This document shows, piece after piece, positions 63,544-64,000 of a stretch of 64,000 nucleotides of DNA; positions within the stretch are counted from its first letter, which is position 1, and every line of letters starts with the position of its first letter. Location: assembly GCF_009380135.2 (NCBI RefSeq), contig NZ_WHUT02000008.1:62001-126000 (forward strand). Reading direction: 5' to 3'. Under the pieces are notes generated by a model. The model made no database searches, was not told the DNA's origin, and saw only the letters and a list, made by a program, of their open reading frames with translations. Made by a program: the position numbers and the translations under genes. Source of the DNA: Fertoeibacter niger (GTDB lineage: Bacteria; Pseudomonadota; Alphaproteobacteria; Rhodobacterales; Rhodobacteraceae).

Positions 63544-64000
63544 TTACCAGCCCGAACCTTTCATGTCGTCCAGATCAAGCTCCAGCAATTCCAGGTTTTC
63601 GGCGGCAGAGCTGTTGCCCGAAAGGGTGGAGTGAACGGCCGACCAGAACTTTGTGGAAACTTCATTGTATTTGCCCTTGGTGGGTGCCGAAGGGCGCGGG
63701 ACGGCTTGCAGGAACACGTCTTTCCAGCGCGGGATGATCGGCTGTGCCGCTGCAATCTCGGCGTCGTCATAAAGCGAGACGATGGTGGGCAGGTTGCCCT
63801 CTGTCAGGGCGCGGCGTTTCTGGGTTTCGGCACCGGCGAGGAACAGCGCCAGCGAGGTGGCGGCCTCCTGCTTGGTGGAGTATTTCGACACCGCCACGTT
63901 CCAGCCGCCCAGCGTGGCCGCCGAAGTGTCATTGCCGCCGCCGGTGGGCAGGGGCACCACGTCAAACAGGCCCTTCACGGCGGAATCGTCGCCATTCCCC
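63544..64000 (-). CDS. thuE: Sugar ABC solute-binding protein ThuE (partial, C-terminal part)
   Basis: The open frame continues past the right edge, so only about 151 C-terminal residues are seen. The segment DVVPLPTGGG...ATLGGWNVAVSKYS and the following helices are typical of family 1 sugar-binding proteins. Gene order thuE-F-G-K-A-B matches the rhizobial trehalose/maltitol operon, so an alpha-disaccharide is the expected ligand. Confidence 0.8.
   Translation of the reverse strand, partial: GNGDDSAVKGLFDVVPLPTGGGNDTSAATLGGWNVAVSKYSTKQEAATSLALFLAGAETQKRRALTEGNLPTIVSLYDDAEIAAAQPIIPRWKDVFLQAVPRPSAPTKGKYNEVSTKFWSAVHSTLSGNSSAAENLELLELDLDDMKGSGW

Overview
The window is a G+C-rich (roughly two thirds G+C by eye), densely packed piece of a bacterial chromosome. 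Short gaps, many ATGA/GTGA start-stop overlaps, and the mix of ABC importers, molybdenum hydroxylases, a thu-type sugar operon and a Nit1C cluster suggest an alphaproteobacterium, most likely Rhodobacterales (Paracoccaceae-like). There is no rRNA, tRNA, transposase, phage gene or CRISPR array, so genus is not assignable. Almost everything is catabolic or transport accessory content, and most blocks carry their own regulator.

Layout. 1-2216: end of a uronate/pectin block (partial GH105/GH88-type hydrolase, kdgD) with a divergent FadR-type GntR regulator. 2250-4034: AraC and TetR regulators. 4330-12085: two separate two-subunit isoquinoline-1-oxidoreductase-like molybdenum hydroxylases, with a DUF2147 protein and a small methyltransferase between them and an SDR behind; a perfect 21-bp palindrome lies between tetR and the first hydroxylase. 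12122-13315: AAA/DUF4143 ATPase. 13373-18076: five-gene hydroxycinnamate operon (SDR, crotonase, MarR, feruloyl-CoA synthase, amidohydrolase). 18229-21637: MDR reductase, PLP decarboxylase, aldo/keto reductase. 21831-30678: three coupled genes, two glycine-rich collagen-like proteins that share a domain and a 2121-residue SpvB/VCBS/RHS protein with an odd C-terminus; this is the least explained locus. 30931-32564: ribbon-helix-helix protein and PHB-depolymerase-type esterase. 32898-41013: MocR regulator divergent from a complete Nit1C (nitBCDEFGH) operon plus an LnmK/Pnap_2097-like gene. 41084-50056: DUF983 protein, FAD oxidase, divergent livMHFG and gntR-DUF3830-TIGR04076-AKR-livK operons. 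50130-58595: polyol/triose-type ABC importer with two different ATPases, fused DhaK-DhaL kinase and LacI regulator. 58741-64000: thuEFGKAB-like operon, cut by the right edge in thuE.

How they work together. The liv genes form one importer split over two divergent operons, with binding protein and catabolic genes on the plus strand and permeases, ATPases and a flavoprotein oxidase on the minus strand around a palindromic GntR site. The LacI protein has a palindromic site before the polyol importer operon and a half-conserved copy before its own gene. The thu operon ends in a clear intrinsic terminator just before lacI. Both sugar importers place a strong hairpin between the binding-protein gene and the permease genes, which would favour excess binding protein. 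The SpvB/RHS locus looks like a surface or secreted system rather than metabolism, but it has neither a recognisable toxin domain nor an immunity gene.
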